The notes below the pieces were generated by a model, which saw only the letters and a program-made list of their open reading frames with translations, was not told the origin of the DNA and did not search any database. 64,000 bases of DNA from Candidatus Schekmanbacteria bacterium (GTDB lineage: Bacteria > Schekmanbacteria > GWA2-38-11 > J061): positions 405,857 through 469,856 of the forward strand of contig JACRJM010000015.1 in assembly GCA_016219965.1 (NCBI GenBank). The letters are read 5' to 3'. Shown piece by piece: positions 7,975 to 17,715 of the stretch (within the stretch, counting starts at the first letter, position 1; the number at the start of each line of letters is the position of its first letter). Both the position numbers and the translations under genes were made by a program.

Positions 7975-8259
7975 ATGAAAATGATAAATGGGAAAATAGC
8001 ATTTTTCTTCATCATTCTTCCAATTATGTTTTCATCATGCATACCGGCCGGAGATATTGAACAAAGATTAAATGAGATTGAAGGCAGGGTTAAAAAGCTT
8101 GAAGATTATAAGAGTAAAGAGGGTAAACAGATTGAGGATAATGTGAAGAAGATGTCAGGAGAGCTTTCTGAAGCTAAGAGAAATATTGATGAACTGATGA
8201 GGAGAACTTCACTTGTTGGTGAATCAATTCAGGAAGAGAAACTGGAAGATAACCGCTAA
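7975..8259 (+). CDS. Small coiled-coil lipoprotein
   Basis: This 94-aa protein has a type-II signal peptide: a Lys-containing start, a hydrophobic stretch and a lipobox-like MFSSC (Cys about residue 22). The mature part is a continuous heptad-like coiled coil (EIEGRVKKLEDYKS...). It would be a lipid-anchored periplasmic protein. It begins 4 nt after the HExxH membrane protein, so the two probably work together or are co-regulated. No family is recognised. Confidence 0.7.
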   Translation: MKMINGKIAFFFIILPIMFSSCIPAGDIEQRLNEIEGRVKKLEDYKSKEGKQIEDNVKKMSGELSEAKRNIDELMRRTSLVGESIQEEKLEDNR

Positions 8260-8284
8260 CTTATAACTTATTCTATAAGCAAAT

Positions 8285-9775
8285 ATGTATTATCCGGATT
8301 TCAAAGAATTTAAAAAAATGACAAAGATGGGGAATCTAATACCCGTCTATACGGAGATCTATGCTGATATGGAAACTCCGGTTTCCGCATTTATCAAGAT
8401 AGATGACGGGAAATATTCATTCCTCTATGAGAGTATTGAAGGAGGGGAAAAGTGGGCGAGATATTCCTTCCTTGGCACTTCACCATCCCTGGTCTTTAAG
8501 TGTAAGGGGAATGATGTAGATATTACAATAAACGGAAAGACTGTAAGAACCGGATTTGTTAGCGATCCTCTGGAAATATTAAGAGGAATAATGGACAACT
8601 ATTCTCCTGTCAAAGTTAAGGGATTGCCAAGATTTACCGGCGGAGCAATAGGTTTTCTTGGATATGATTTTGTGCGGTTCTTTGAAAAACTTCCGGATAC
8701 GGCTCAGGACACACTGGATCTGCGTGACGCTGTTTTCATGCTCATGGATTCGATTGTTATCTTTGATAACCTTTCTCACAAGATGAAAATAGTGGCAAAC
8801 GCGCATATTCCAGAAGGGAAGACCCCGGAAAGTGCCTATAGGGATGCCAGGAAAAGGATAGAAGGAATAATAGATAAACTTAAAAAAAGTAAGAGCCGCA
8901 GAGAAACAAAAAAGAGATCTTTTAAAGCTGGAAAGCTGCAGCCAATTTCTAATTTTACAAGAGAGAAGTTTGTCAAAGCTGTTGAAAAGGCAAAAGCATA
9001 TATAAGAGCAGGCGATGTGATACAGGTGGTTCTTTCACAGCGTTTTTCGGCAGCTTTTGACGGCTCTCCCTTTGCAGTTTACAGAGCGCTTAGAATAATT
9101 AATCCCTCCCCATACATGTTTTTTCTGAAGCTTGGTGATATCTGCATGGCTGGCTCATCACCGGAAATACTTGTGAGGGTCGAAGATGGCATAATAGAAC
9201 TCCGTCCAATAGCAGGTACAAGACCGAGAGGAAAGAGTGAAGATGAGGATAAGAAATTAGAAAAAGACTTGCTTGCGGATCCAAAAGAAAGAGCAGAGCA
9301 TATAATGCTTGTTGACCTTGGACGAAACGATGTCGGTCGGGTTGCAAAGACAGCAACGGTTGAAGTTAATGAGCTCATGGCAGTTGAAAGGTATTCTCAT
9401 GTAATGCATATTGTTTCCAATGTGAGGGGCAGGCTTGCAGATAACAATAATGTATTTGATGTCATAAGGGCGTGTTTTCCGGCTGGAACGGTTTCAGGAG
9501 CTCCGAAGATAAGAGCTATGGAAATAATTGAGGAACTTGAACCTTCAAGACGCGGAGCTTATGCCGGTGCGGTTGGATATTTCAGTTTCTCAGGGAATAT
9601 GGATACCTGTATAAATATAAGGACACTGGTATTTCACAAAGGGAAAGTGTACATACAGGGAGGGGCAGGTATTGTTGCTGACTCAGTGCCTGAATCTGAA
9701 TATACTGAAACCATGAACAAGATGAAAGCTATGCTTGAGGCTTTAAAACTTTCTGATGAACTTGGATATGACTAA
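8285..9775 (+). CDS. trpE: Anthranilate synthase component I
   Basis: TrpE makes anthranilate from chorismate with ammonia supplied by TrpG, the first committed step of tryptophan synthesis. The 496-aa length is typical. The chorismate-binding C-terminal half has the usual motifs: [21 protein letters not shown], and [18 protein letters not shown]. The N-terminal region holds the tryptophan-feedback segment (LLES-like [19 protein letters not shown]). It overlaps trpG, giving an E-G-D order; trpC, F, B and A are not next to it. No leader peptide or attenuator is visible in the 25-bp gap before it. Confidence 0.97.
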   Translation: MYYPDFKEFKKMTKMGNLIPVYTEIYADMETPVSAFIKIDDGKYSFLYESIEGGEKWARYSFLGTSPSLVFKCKGNDVDITINGKTVRTGFVSDPLEILRGIMDNYSPVKVKGLPRFTGGAIGFLGYDFVRFFEKLPDTAQDTLDLRDAVFMLMDSIVIFDNLSHKMKIVANAHIPEGKTPESAYRDARKRIEGIIDKLKKSKSRRETKKRSFKAGKLQPISNFTREKFVKAVEKAKAYIRAGDVIQVVLSQRFSAAFDGSPFAVYRALRIINPSPYMFFLKLGDICMAGSSPEILVRVEDGIIELRPIAGTRPRGKSEDEDKKLEKDLLADPKERAEHIMLVDLGRNDVGRVAKTATVEVNELMAVERYSHVMHIVSNVRGRLADNNNVFDVIRACFPAGTVSGAPKIRAMEIIEELEPSRRGAYAGAVGYFSFSGNMDTCINIRTLVFHKGKVYIQGGAGIVADSVPESEYTETMNKMKAMLEALKLSDELGYD

Positions 9776-10349
9776 AAAGAGCGACATATTAATAGATAAT
9801 TACGATTCATTTACTTACATCCTCTTTCAATATTTTGGTGAGATGGGAGTAAAGTTCGATGTTTACAGGAATGACGAAATAACAGTAGATGAGATTGAAC
9901 AGTTTTCACCGCGGAGAATCGTAATATCCCCAGGCCCATGCAGTCCTGAAAAAGCAGGAATATCAATTGAAACGGTAAAGCACTTTGCCGGCAAAGTGCC
10001 AATCCTCGGAGTATGTCTTGGCCATCAGTCAATTGGGGCTGCCTTCGGGGCAGATATAGTCCGGGCAAAAAAACTTATGCACGGCAAGACTTCGAAAATT
10101 TCTCACAACAACAAAAATGTTTTTAACAATATTCCCAATCCTTTTGAGGCTACAAGGTATCATTCTCTCGTCATAAACCGCAAATCCCTTCCATCGGAGC
10201 TTATTGTTACTGCGACAGCAGATGATGGTGAGATAATGGGCATTGTCCATAAGAAGTATAAAATATATGGGGTGCAGTTCCATCCCGAATCTATTCTTAC
10301 AGATTATGGTAAAAAGCTCTTAAAGAACTTTCTTGATTTATCAAAGTAG
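9768..10349 (+). CDS. trpG: Anthranilate synthase component II (glutamine amidotransferase)
   Basis: TrpG releases ammonia from glutamine for TrpE. Class-I amidotransferase motifs are present: IDNYDSFTY at the N-terminus, [11 protein letters not shown], the nucleophile Cys in ILGVCLGHQ, and the His-Glu pair in [10 protein letters not shown]. The ATG at 9768 is preferred over the in-frame ATG at 9756 because the protein then begins [15 protein letters not shown], as in relatives. It overlaps the end of trpE by 8 nt. It may also serve PabB, as in other bacteria with a single amphibolic subunit. Confidence 0.95.
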   Translation: MTKKSDILIDNYDSFTYILFQYFGEMGVKFDVYRNDEITVDEIEQFSPRRIVISPGPCSPEKAGISIETVKHFAGKVPILGVCLGHQSIGAAFGADIVRAKKLMHGKTSKISHNNKNVFNNIPNPFEATRYHSLVINRKSLPSELIVTATADDGEIMGIVHKKYKIYGVQFHPESILTDYGKKLLKNFLDLSK

Positions 10350-10356
10350 GACGCCT

Positions 10357-11370
10357 GTGATTAAGAAAAGCATATCAACCCTGACTGAAGGCAGTAACCT
10401 TTCAGAGCACGATGCCTATCTTGCAATAAAAGAGATTTTGGAAGGGAAGGGAACACACGCCCAGATTGCATCATTTCTCACCGCTCTCAGGATGAAGGGA
10501 GAAACTCCTGATGAGATAACAGGGAGCGTGAAGGCTATGAGGGAGATGGCAATAACTTTAAAGCTCAATTCACAAGATGCCATAGACACTTGCGGGACAG
10601 GAGGCGACCGAGCAGGGACATTCAATGTATCAACAGCAGCAGCAATCGTTGCGGCAGGTGCAGGGGTTGTTGTCGCAAAACATGGAAACCGTGCAGTCTC
10701 GGGAAACTGTGGAAGTGCAGATGTTTTTGAAAAGCTCGGAGTTAAAATAACCCTTCACCCCGATGAGGTTGCAAACTGCATTAATACGGTCGGCATAGGT
10801 TTTATGTTTGCTCCAGAATTTCATTCAGCAATGAGACATGCCGCAGAGGTGAGAAGAGAGATAGGGATAAGGACTGTTTTCAATATTCTCGGTCCACTTT
10901 CAAATCCAGCTGAAGTGACAAGACAGGTGGTGGGAGTTTACTCATCCGATCTTGCCGGCCTTTTTGCATCGACACTGTTAAAGCTTGGAGTCAAAAAGGC
11001 TTACATAGTATACGGCGAGGATGGACTTGATGAGATAACCGTATGCGGAAAAACAGAAATTAAAGAGATTGACGGTGGGAAGGTACTCTCGTACACAATC
11101 AGCCCTGAAGATTTTGGAATGGTACGCCATAACAGAGATGAGATTTCAGGAGGAGATGCCGCTTTCAACAGGGACATAATCATAAGAATTCTTAAAGGCT
11201 CTGAGGGAGCAAGACGCGATATCGTTCTTCTCAATGCTGCTGCTGCAATAGCGGTTTCCGGCAAAGCTCCAAATATTAAAGAAGGATTGGTTCTCGCAAG
11301 GGAATCAATCGACAGCAACTCCGCTTACAAAAAACTTCAGGAACTGATAGAGTTTACGCAGAAGCAGTAA
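10357..11370 (+). CDS. trpD: Anthranilate phosphoribosyltransferase
   Basis: TrpD attaches phosphoribosyl from PRPP to anthranilate. It shows the PRPP-binding DTCGTGGDRAGTFNVST loop, KHGNRAVSGNCGSADV, and RREIGIRTVFNILGPLSNP. The GTG at 10357 is preferred because AGTAGGA lies just upstream and the protein then starts at the first conserved helix; an in-frame TTG at 10333, inside the end of trpG, is the alternative. It is the last gene of the E-G-D block and converges on spoVR. Confidence 0.96.
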   Translation: MIKKSISTLTEGSNLSEHDAYLAIKEILEGKGTHAQIASFLTALRMKGETPDEITGSVKAMREMAITLKLNSQDAIDTCGTGGDRAGTFNVSTAAAIVAAGAGVVVAKHGNRAVSGNCGSADVFEKLGVKITLHPDEVANCINTVGIGFMFAPEFHSAMRHAAEVRREIGIRTVFNILGPLSNPAEVTRQVVGVYSSDLAGLFASTLLKLGVKKAYIVYGEDGLDEITVCGKTEIKEIDGGKVLSYTISPEDFGMVRHNRDEISGGDAAFNRDIIIRILKGSEGARRDIVLLNAAAAIAVSGKAPNIKEGLVLARESIDSNSAYKKLQELIEFTQKQ

Positions 11371-11414
11371 GTATTTCAAAAACCATATATTTTTGTTTAC
11401 CTGATAAGGACTTA

Positions 11415-12890
11415 CTATTGCACTGTTGATGTCTCGTGTTTTTCACCATCAAAGGTCATGATGACTTTGATATCGTTTATCCGCGTATGAATATTCACGG
11501 GCTTCTGCCAGATCTTATAAATATTTTCCAGTGTTGACTTTGCATATAGTGCATTTAGTTCAGCCCCGCTGAAATTGTGGGTAAGAAGAAGTTCTCCGCG
11601 GTTCTTGTAGTTGCTGCTATCAACGAGTATTACAGGTTTTCCGAAGTTTGTAAGAGACAAAAGAAGCTGACTCTTAATATTGCGGAACTCCCTGTCGGAG
11701 ATTTCGTATACATTTTTTTCATTGTTGTAACTGTAAACGAAAAGCTTGTGTTCCAGGCAGAATTCCGGGGTGAGGAAGTCATCTATAAAGGTTATATCAT
11801 TATGGGTTTTCCGCACTTCAAATATCTTTTCCATCCCGAGCCCGGTTTTCTTGTCCCATTTCCTCTTCTCCTCATAATCTTCGCATTCCATATATTCCGT
11901 TCCAAACTTTCCCTTATTCCATCTCTCCTCAATAGCCCTGAATAGTTCAAGCCCCAGTTTATATGGATTTATTGAACCGGGTCTTACCCCCAGAGTCCCC
12001 GAGTGATGGTCTGCATAGTCTATTATCTCTGCGTCATTTAAAGCCTTGCTGGTCATTATCTTTGAATGCCAGTAGCTTGCCCATCCTTCATTCATTATCT
12101 TGGTCTGTCCCTGGGGAGCAAAGTAATAGCTTTCTTCCCTTATGACCGAAAGAATGTCCTGCTCCCATTTCTGAAGTCTGGCGTTTTCAATAAGGAACTG
12201 AAGAATATCCTTCTGCGGTGTGAAGCGCATTTCTTTTTTCTTTGCAAGTTCATCTTCCTTTTTCTTCCTCATTCCTGCAATAAACTCAGGCGGGTTTATA
12301 AAACTTTCCATGTAGTCTTTGCTGCGAAGCCGGTCAACTTTTATCCTTGCATCAGCATCAGATTCAGATACCTGAGTTCTGCCGCTGAAATGTACAGAAT
12401 GAACATCTATGAGATTCTCTATCGAAAGGCATATATCTATAAACTTCTCCACCTTTTCATAGCCGTATTTTTCAATGAATTTCCAGATACGTGAGGCGTG
12501 GTTTGCCATTTCATCCATCATTTTGCGGTTTGTTTTCTGGAACCAGAAATTGTTTTTAAAAAAGTCACAGTGTGCGTAAACATGTGCTATCACTATCTTC
12601 TGGTCAACAATGTTGTTTCCTTCAAGAAGATAAGCATAGCAAGGGTCATTGTTGATTACCATCTCATAGATTTTATGAAGTCCGTAGGCGTAGCTTTTGG
12701 AAAGCCTTTCGTATTCCATTCCGAACCTCCAGTGAGGATAACGGGTCGGAAAACCACCTCGGCTTGCAATCGCATTCATTTCGTCAAATTCAACGACTTC
12801 AAATACCACCGGGAAAAAATCAAGTCCCATTTTTTCTGCATGTTTCTCAAGCTCATATTTGATCTTTTTGAGCTCAGTAGGGAATCTCAT
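11415..12890 (-). CDS. SpoVR family protein
   Basis: This 491-aa protein is SpoVR/YcgB-like, with the family block MNEGWASYWHSKIM, the downstream HHSGTLGVRPGSINPYKLG and the N-terminal FPVVFEVVEFDEMNAIASRGGFPTRYPHW region. The family is widespread in Gram-negatives; it is linked to spore cortex formation in Bacillus and to stress in other bacteria, but its biochemistry is unclear. It is the last gene of a prkA-yhbH-spoVR operon on the minus strand, a classic conserved trio. A strong AAGGAGG sequence precedes the ATG. Confidence 0.95.
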   Translation of the reverse strand: MRFPTELKKIKYELEKHAEKMGLDFFPVVFEVVEFDEMNAIASRGGFPTRYPHWRFGMEYERLSKSYAYGLHKIYEMVINNDPCYAYLLEGNNIVDQKIVIAHVYAHCDFFKNNFWFQKTNRKMMDEMANHASRIWKFIEKYGYEKVEKFIDICLSIENLIDVHSVHFSGRTQVSESDADARIKVDRLRSKDYMESFINPPEFIAGMRKKKEDELAKKKEMRFTPQKDILQFLIENARLQKWEQDILSVIREESYYFAPQGQTKIMNEGWASYWHSKIMTSKALNDAEIIDYADHHSGTLGVRPGSINPYKLGLELFRAIEERWNKGKFGTEYMECEDYEEKRKWDKKTGLGMEKIFEVRKTHNDITFIDDFLTPEFCLEHKLFVYSYNNEKNVYEISDREFRNIKSQLLLSLTNFGKPVILVDSSNYKNRGELLLTHNFSGAELNALYAKSTLENIYKIWQKPVNIHTRINDIKVIMTFDGEKHETSTVQ

Positions 12891-12913
12891 AGTAAATCAT
12901 ACCTCCTTAAGAT

Positions 12914-14023
12914 TTATTTTCCCTTCCCAAAGAATTCCTTAAGCGAGTCAAGCACTGCTTCTTTGCTGTTTATGCGGGAGAGGAGAAGATTGTCACGGCT
13001 AATGATTTCCTCCTTGAGTTCATCAATGAACCTTCCTCCGCTCTGGCTGGATTCTACCTGCCCGTATCCTACGAGGTTTGATATAGGAAGCAGATTATCA
13101 GAAAGAATCCTTATACACTTTGATGTGTCCTCTCTTGACCAGTTGTCGCCGTCAGAGAAATGAAAGACATATATGTTCCAGTCAGCGGGATAGTGTTCAC
13201 GCATTATAATATCGTAGCAAAGCTCATAAGCGGTCGAAATGAGAGTGCCGCCGCTTGTACTTAGGCTGAAAAATGTTTCCCTGCTTACTTCTTTTGCTAT
13301 CGCTTCATGGACTATGTAGCGTGTCTTTATTCCCTTGTAGTTCGCTCTTAGCCATGTGTCTATCCAGAAGGTTTCAAGCCTTACTATCTCTTTTTCGTTT
13401 TCTCCAATGGAGCCTGATATATCCATCATGAGAAATATCACTGCCTGACTGAAAGGGTTGAGCTTAAGCTTGAATGTACGGTATCTCTTGTCTTCCGGGA
13501 TTGGCACAATTAATGGATTGTCAGGATCATAGCTGCCTGTAAGGATGTGGCGTCTTAGCGCCTGTTTGTAAGTCCTTTTGAAGTGCTTTAAAGATTCAGG
13601 ACCAGTTTTGTTTATTCCGGTGTACTTTGCTCTTTCAGCGGTAAGGCCTTTTTCTGATTTTGGGACGATCCGCGGAAGTTCAAGCTCTTCAGAGAGGATT
13701 GAGGCAAGCTCTTCAAGTGTTATTTCAACCTCAAGGATATGCTCCCCCGGACGGTCTCCTGCCTTGCCATTTCCGCCCTCCTCAGGTTCTCCCACTCCGA
13801 TAGGTTCTCCGATATCTCCTTCTCCCTGACCAACACCTTTCTGTTTGTTCCTGTCATACCTGAAGTCAGGTATATCTATCTCATTTACCGGAATTCTTAC
13901 GAGCTGTTTCCCTTTCTTCCCGATAAGCTCGCTGTGGCTTATATACCGGTTGAGGTCTTTTCGTATTTTGTTCTTTACGATTTTTTTAAATCTGCTTAAA
14001 TCCTGCTCTATACTTAAAACCAT
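12914..14023 (-). CDS. YeaH/YhbH family protein (DUF444)
   Basis: The 369-aa DUF444 protein has a von Willebrand A-like fold with a metal-binding MIDAS-type motif MDISGSIGE. A glycine-rich acidic linker (about 75-105) precedes it. It is the middle gene between prkA and spoVR, the same order as yeaG-yeaH-ycgB in enterics and the sporulation-era homologues of Bacillus, where these act during starvation. It probably partners the PrkA kinase. GCCAGGAGG lies upstream of the start. Confidence 0.95.
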   Translation of the reverse strand: MVLSIEQDLSRFKKIVKNKIRKDLNRYISHSELIGKKGKQLVRIPVNEIDIPDFRYDRNKQKGVGQGEGDIGEPIGVGEPEEGGNGKAGDRPGEHILEVEITLEELASILSEELELPRIVPKSEKGLTAERAKYTGINKTGPESLKHFKRTYKQALRRHILTGSYDPDNPLIVPIPEDKRYRTFKLKLNPFSQAVIFLMMDISGSIGENEKEIVRLETFWIDTWLRANYKGIKTRYIVHEAIAKEVSRETFFSLSTSGGTLISTAYELCYDIIMREHYPADWNIYVFHFSDGDNWSREDTSKCIRILSDNLLPISNLVGYGQVESSQSGGRFIDELKEEIISRDNLLLSRINSKEAVLDSLKEFFGKGK

Positions 14024-14110
14024 TTTACATCCTCCTGGCCATCAAATCTCAGGCATTAACTGTTAATGTTCAGAAACAGTAGCTCAGGCAGAGGATCAAA
14101 TGCGTTTTGT

Positions 14111-16165
14111 TTACTTGATATCACCTCTTGCAAAGATGCTTGATACATAATTCAACGTATCTGTGGCGCATGTATCGCAATAACCATACTTTGATATCAG
14201 CCTCTCTTTCACGACGTCTATCTTCTTCTGCGTTTCCTTGTCCACAACCTGCGATACAAGAGATGAAAGCTTTATAAAATCTTTCTGGTCCTCAAAAAGC
14301 TTAAGTTCCAATGCTCTGTGAAGCCTCTCGTTCTTTTTGTAATCAAAAGCCTTTCCTTCTATTGCAAGGGCTCCTATGTAGTTCATGATTTCACGCCTGA
14401 AATCATCCTTCCTGCTGTCCGGTATATCGATCTTCTCTTCAATAGAGCGCATGAGCCTTTCATTGGGTTCTTCATCCTGTCCCGTATATTTGTTTTTCAC
14501 CTTCTCCTTTTGCGTGTATGCTTTCACATTATCAATGTAATTGGCGCAAAGCCTTGAAATAGCCGCCTCGTCGGCAGAGATTGCGCGCTGGACTTCATTC
14601 TTGATTATGTTCTCATATTCTTCTTTAACTACTGAAAGAAGCTCTCTGTATCTTTTTTTCTGGTCTTCGCTTGTTATCAGCGAATGATGTGTCAATCCTT
14701 CTTCAAGTTCATTCATTATCATAAACGGGTTAACGCATCCTTCCCCCATATCAGATACAAGAGAGTTGGAAATCTTATCCTGAATATACCTTGGTGAAAT
14801 CCCTTCCATCCCCTCCCTTAAGGATTCCTTCATCAGTTCTTTTATGTTGTCTTCGGTGAAACCGGGAAGTGATTTGCCGTTGTAAAGTTTCAGTTTCTGG
14901 ATGAGTGTGAGGCTTGCCTTCTTCGGTTCCTCAAGCCTTGTAAGCACAGCCCACATGGATGCCACTTCTACCGTATGAGGAGCGATGTGCTTTCCCCTTA
15001 TTTTTTCTTTGTTATAGTCTTTCTCGTAGATTTTCTTTTCATCGTCGAGCTTGACTATATATGGCACGTCTATTTTTACCGTCCTGTCCCGCAATGCCTC
15101 CATGTATTCATTGTTCTGGAGTTTGCGGTATTCAGGCTCGTTGGTATGCCCTATTATGACTTCATCTATGTCGGTCTGGGCAAATTTCTTGGGTTTTATC
15201 TGGTGTTCCTGGCTTGCACCGAGAAGGTCGTATAGAAAAGCCACATCGAGCTTAAGCACTTCTATGAATTCAATGAGCCCGCGGTTTGCAATATTGAATT
15301 CCCCGTCAAAATTGAATGCACGCGGGTCTGAGTCAGAGCCGTATTCAGCTATTTTCCTGTAATTGATGTCTCCCGTAAGCTCTGTTGAATCCTGATTCTT
15401 CTCATCTTTAGGCTGGAATGTTCCTATTCCTATACGGTCTTTTTCAGAGAGTACCAGTCTTTTTACAATAATATGTTCGAGAACTTTAACCCAGTCTCCT
15501 TCCCATTTTTTTAAAAGTTCCCTGAACTGGAACCTGCATGCAGGGCATAAATCACCCTCTATATGTATCTGTTGGGAACTCTCTTTTCCCTTGTTGAATT
15601 CCTCAAGGAACTTTCCCCTGAGATTTACAGGGATGAGGCGAAGAGGCTCTTCATGCATGGGGCAGTCCATATAATCTGACGATCTTTTTAGCTGTTCTGA
15701 CTTTAGCCCCTTCCAGCTGAAGGTATAAAGTGCTCCCTCCCATCGCTTGGAATAGTCTTCAAATCCTTTTTTAAGAAGCCTTACGATAGTGCTTTTTGAG
15801 CCGCCTACCGGGCCATGCAGGAGAAGCACTCTCTTCTCAGTGCCGTACTTCATGGCGGCAGACTTCAAAAAATTAACAAGCTTCATTAATGACCTGTCTA
15901 TCCCGTAAACAGCGTCTCTTCCTCCAGAGAATGGATCGTCAAAGAAGTGATACCTTACGATTGGCTCTTTATGCTCCCTGTACTCGGTGAAGCCGTGGGA
16001 AAGTATCATGTCATATATTCGTTCAAAGGCATTTCTGGTAATTTTTGGGTTTGCTTTTACTAACTCAAGATATTCATCAAACGCTCCTTCCCAGTTCAGC
16101 TCTTTGAAGCGTTCAATGTCATCGGTATTTCTGATTGCTAAAAGGTAATCTTCAGATTTGTTCAT
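14111..16165 (-). CDS. prkA: Serine protein kinase PrkA
   Basis: PrkA (YeaG) is an AAA-like ATPase/protein kinase of the stationary-phase and nutrient stress response. The P-loop is [18 protein letters not shown] (near residue 100), followed by the conserved [12 protein letters not shown] and [12 protein letters not shown] cysteine pairs, [12 protein letters not shown] and [13 protein letters not shown]. The start is placed at the ATG at 16165, because GGGAGG lies 7 bases upstream; the longer frame from a GTG at 16180 would put that ribosome site inside the gene. It is first of the prkA-yhbH-spoVR operon and diverges from recO. Confidence 0.96.
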   Translation of the reverse strand: MNKSEDYLLAIRNTDDIERFKELNWEGAFDEYLELVKANPKITRNAFERIYDMILSHGFTEYREHKEPIVRYHFFDDPFSGGRDAVYGIDRSLMKLVNFLKSAAMKYGTEKRVLLLHGPVGGSKSTIVRLLKKGFEDYSKRWEGALYTFSWKGLKSEQLKRSSDYMDCPMHEEPLRLIPVNLRGKFLEEFNKGKESSQQIHIEGDLCPACRFQFRELLKKWEGDWVKVLEHIIVKRLVLSEKDRIGIGTFQPKDEKNQDSTELTGDINYRKIAEYGSDSDPRAFNFDGEFNIANRGLIEFIEVLKLDVAFLYDLLGASQEHQIKPKKFAQTDIDEVIIGHTNEPEYRKLQNNEYMEALRDRTVKIDVPYIVKLDDEKKIYEKDYNKEKIRGKHIAPHTVEVASMWAVLTRLEEPKKASLTLIQKLKLYNGKSLPGFTEDNIKELMKESLREGMEGISPRYIQDKISNSLVSDMGEGCVNPFMIMNELEEGLTHHSLITSEDQKKRYRELLSVVKEEYENIIKNEVQRAISADEAAISRLCANYIDNVKAYTQKEKVKNKYTGQDEEPNERLMRSIEEKIDIPDSRKDDFRREIMNYIGALAIEGKAFDYKKNERLHRALELKLFEDQKDFIKLSSLVSQVVDKETQKKIDVVKERLISKYGYCDTCATDTLNYVSSIFARGDIK

Positions 16166-16245
16166 AATTATGCCTCCCACTTTAAATTGTTGGGATTAAT
16201 AATTACTTTATTCAGTATATTATTTTATGTCCCTTTCTTTAATAT

Positions 16246-16274
16246 AATATAGGAAAAAAAAACCCAATCTTCAA
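16246..16274 (-). promoter_or_regulatory. Probable sigma-70 promoter of the prkA operon
   Basis: On the minus strand TTGAAG (16274-16269) and TATATT (16251-16246) are separated by 17 bp, about 80 bp before the prkA start. A run of nine T lies in the spacer. No -24/-12 element is seen here, although enteric yeaGH is known to use several sigma factors. Confidence 0.5.
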
Positions 16275-16313
16275 GAAATCGAAGGATATTAAGCATGATA
16301 AATCCTCATTATT

Positions 16314-16342
16314 TTGACAAAGAGCGGACAACGTGATAAAAA
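16314..16342 (+). promoter_or_regulatory. Sigma-70 promoter of recO
   Basis: TTGACA (16314-16319) and TAAAAA (16337-16342) are 17 bp apart. The predicted RNA start (about 16349) is roughly 10 nt from the recO ATG at 16359, leaving a very short leader with no Shine-Dalgarno sequence. The promoter occupies the sequence that a longer recO reading frame would need, so it argues for the shorter protein. Confidence 0.6.
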
Positions 16343-16358
16343 AATCAAATATATAAAT

Positions 16359-17114
16359 ATGGGCCTGATTACGACAGATGGAGTTGTTTTAAAGGCGCTC
16401 AATTCCGGTGAAAGCGATAAGATATTGTGTTTAATAACGCCGAGAATGGGAAAACTATCTGTTATGGCAAAAGGATCGAGGAAAATAAGAAACCGCTTTT
16501 CAGGGGCTCTTGAAGAAGGAAACAGGGTAAGGGCAACAATATACAGAAAAAAAGATGAATCACTTGGTTTCCTTAGCCAGTGCGACATCCTTGATACATG
16601 GAAAGAAATCAGGGAGGATTTAGATCACACGGCGGGGTTGTTTTATATTCTTTCTCTTGTAAATGAGCTTGTCCCTGAGGGCGAACCCGGAAGAGAGTGT
16701 TACGACCTTCTGGTTGATGTTTTGAAAGTGAGTATTAAAAGCAAAGATATATTTAAGATAATCACTTTTTTTGAGATGAATTTGCTGAGGCTCATGGGAA
16801 TAGGGCCTGTTGTTACAAAATGTGTAATTTGCGGTTTGAAGACTGAGGAGAACAGGGTCGCTTTTTCGAACATAAAGGGAGGAATAATGTGCCCCAAATG
16901 TTCGGATGTAAATTTAAAGACAGGTTCAATATCGCTTGGAGCCTTGAAGACTCTCAATCTTATTGGTAAGCAGGGTTTAAGGATGGAGAATAATATAAGG
17001 ATTTCCAAAGATTGCAGAAATGATATATCGAATTTTATTTATCCTTATATGGTCTATCATACGGGGAAGGAAATTAAAGCAAGAAAAGTATTAAAGCAGA
17101 TGGATCTAATATAA
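16359..17114 (+). CDS. recO: DNA repair protein RecO
   Basis: RecO helps load RecA on single-stranded DNA in the RecFOR pathway. The N-terminal OB fold is visible in TTDGVVLKALNSGESDKILCLITPRMGKLSVMAKGSRK (paraphrased from residues 4-41), and the central helical part carries a zinc-finger-like set CVICG...CPKCSD (about 148-185). The start at 16359 gives the usual N-terminus; a TTG at 16314 would add 15 residues but falls in the -35 box. It diverges from prkA and is followed 13 nt later by DUF507 genes. Confidence 0.93.
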   Translation: MGLITTDGVVLKALNSGESDKILCLITPRMGKLSVMAKGSRKIRNRFSGALEEGNRVRATIYRKKDESLGFLSQCDILDTWKEIREDLDHTAGLFYILSLVNELVPEGEPGRECYDLLVDVLKVSIKSKDIFKIITFFEMNLLRLMGIGPVVTKCVICGLKTEENRVAFSNIKGGIMCPKCSDVNLKTGSISLGALKTLNLIGKQGLRMENNIRISKDCRNDISNFIYPYMVYHTGKEIKARKVLKQMDLI

Positions 17115-17127
17115 GGGGGTAATGTAG

Positions 17128-17412
17128 ATGGACAAAACCCAGAAAAATATGGCAGAATTCCTTGCCAGAGTGGTTGTTACGGAGCTCGTTAAAAAGAAGA
17201 AGATAAATCTCGCAACAGATGACCAGGCAGTTATAAAAATTGTTGCTGATATTATTTATGAGGATTTTCATGTTGAGGAAGAATTAAATGAGAAGGTGAG
17301 ACAGCTATTAAAGGAACATAACAAGGAACTCCAAAGTTCCAATGCTGATTATAACAAGCTTTTTAACATGATAAAGAAGAAGCTCATAGAGGAAGAGGAA
17401 TTGGACATATAA
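17128..17412 (+). CDS. DUF507 family protein (first copy)
   Basis: This 94-aa, helical, charged protein matches the DUF507 pattern: an N-terminal RVVVTELVKKKKI helix, a middle DIIYEDFHVEEELNEKVRQLL and a C-terminal YNKLFNMIKKKLIEEE. The function is unknown. It sits immediately before a second, diverged DUF507 gene, the usual tandem arrangement in the deltaproteobacterial and Nitrospira-like groups that carry it. GGGGGTAATGT precedes the start. Confidence 0.85.
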   Translation: MDKTQKNMAEFLARVVVTELVKKKKINLATDDQAVIKIVADIIYEDFHVEEELNEKVRQLLKEHNKELQSSNADYNKLFNMIKKKLIEEEELDI

Positions 17413-17433
17413 ACTCTGGGCTTAGGGGGTACT

Positions 17434-17715
17434 ATGCGATACAGCCAGGCACGTATTAATAAAGTTTCAAAGAAAATTACAGACACGCTGTTTGAGAAGA
17501 AACTAATATCAAACGGCCCGGAAGAGGCTGAAGATATTCGTTACAACATATCAAAAGTGCTGAGCGATGAGTTCAGGATAGAGGAAATTGTGGATGAAGA
17601 GGTAAGGCGGATCATAAGAAGTTATTCGCGTCCCATAGACGAGGGAAGCCGCGAATGGGATATCCTCTACAAAAAGCATTACGAAGAGCAGATGGGGAAG
17701 AGAAGAAGGTTTTAA
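17434..17715 (+). CDS. DUF507 family protein (second copy)
   Basis: This 93-aa partner of the preceding gene has an N-terminal MRYSQARINKVSKKI that resembles the family start, then a VLSDEFRIEEIVDEEVRRII helix, and ends in a basic GKRRRF tail. The two copies align in outline but differ strongly, suggesting a heterodimer or specialised roles. It is 21 nt downstream of the first copy and its end overlaps the convergent lpxH stop by 4 nt. Confidence 0.85.
   Translation: MRYSQARINKVSKKITDTLFEKKLISNGPEEAEDIRYNISKVLSDEFRIEEIVDEEVRRIIRSYSRPIDEGSREWDILYKKHYEEQMGKRRRF

Noticed and set aside
8260-8284. Tryptophan attenuator in front of trpE
   Set aside because: Only 25 bp separate the lipoprotein gene and trpE, too short for a leader peptide and terminator pair.
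11577-13163. Several open frames on the plus strand opposite spoVR and yhbH
   Set aside because: They are antisense shadows of well-recognised minus-strand genes and have low-complexity hydrophobic translations.
14975-15362. Open frames opposite prkA
   Set aside because: They run antisense to a full-length PrkA with intact motifs; no ribosome site.
16314-16358. N-terminal extension of recO to a TTG at 16314
   Set aside because: The TTG is part of a TTGACA -35 box with a -10 17 bp further on, so the sequence is a promoter.
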